This document shows positions 5,783 to 5,895 of a stretch of DNA of 5,895 bases, piece by piece. How positions within the stretch are numbered: the first letter of the stretch is position 1; every line of letters starts with the position of its first letter. The position numbers and the translations under genes are program-made. The stretch comes from Arenicella sp. Its GTDB lineage: Bacteria; Pseudomonadota; Gammaproteobacteria; Arenicellales; Arenicellaceae. The notes below the pieces were generated by a model. That model ran no database searches. It had not been told where the DNA came from and saw nothing but the letters and a program-made list of their open reading frames with translations. The stretch spans positions 1 through 5,895 of the forward strand of contig JALZWI010000140.1 in NCBI GenBank assembly GCA_023299895.1, given 5' to 3'.

Positions 5783-5895
5783 TCAGTCCAAGTAAGCTCC
5801 GCTTACGATTAAAGAGAACCTTCAGCCCAAGTAAGCTCCGCTTATGATTAAAGAGAGCCTTCAGCCCAAGTAAGCTCCGCTTATGATTAAAGAGA
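5779..5895. repeat. Three 39-bp direct tandem repeats running off the right edge
   Basis: Units at 5779-5817, 5818-5856 and 5857-5895 are nearly identical, differing at three positions: A at 5818 instead of G, T at 5787 instead of C, and C at 5806 instead of T. Each unit holds a small inverted repeat, GTAAGC-TCC-GCTTAC in unit 1 and ending GCTTAT in units 2 and 3, then ATTAAAGAGA. The first 8 bases (GCCTTCAG) also occur at 5762-5769 in the adjacent terminator arm. The unit is 13 codons long and open in one minus-strand frame down to a TGA at 5766-5768. The array ends flush with the window, so the true copy number is unknown. There are no spacers. Confidence 0.9.

Noticed and set aside
5779..5895. 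CRISPR array
   Set aside because: The 39-bp units are directly adjacent with no unique spacers, and no cas gene is present.

Overview
The window looks like chromosomal sequence from an A+T-rich gammaproteobacterium. The sirtuin is close to enterobacterial CobB along its length. A NasT-like ANTAR regulator, a Kef-type antiporter, a CoA-pyrophosphatase-like Nudix protein and a trimeric-type purine nucleoside phosphorylase complete a housekeeping set. I see no phage, transposase, CRISPR or defence genes. The genus cannot be told from this sequence.

Layout, left to right. Positions 1-114 hold no supported gene, only a short palindrome. Two leftward genes follow: an ANTAR-domain regulator (115-795) preceded by cobB (858-1565). 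A good sigma-54-type promoter match lies between them. A small rightward gene (1654-2022) encodes a secreted Tyr/Asn/Ser-rich protein that I cannot assign to a family. It ends before a 21-bp perfect hairpin with a T-rich tail, and that hairpin lies inside the last codons of the convergent leftward gene. The leftward cluster is transcribed Nudix (4155-4760), then CPA2 antiporter (2978-4132), then atypical SDR (2107-2985). It has a 22-bp gap and an 8-bp overlap, so it is probably one operon. Purine nucleoside phosphorylase (4895-5707) runs divergently from it. The right edge holds a leftward terminator-like hairpin and three 39-bp tandem repeats that run off the window.

Functionally the genes are loosely linked. 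CobB (NAD-dependent deacylation), the Nudix enzyme (nucleotide/CoA pyrophosphate cleavage) and the phosphorylase (nucleoside salvage) all touch nucleotide and cofactor metabolism. The ANTAR protein probably acts as an RNA-binding antiterminator, and its promoter match hints at nitrogen control. I do not see a clear new multi-gene system. The most unusual points are the degenerate receiver of the ANTAR protein, the terminator embedded in coding sequence, the secreted low-complexity protein and the edge repeat array.
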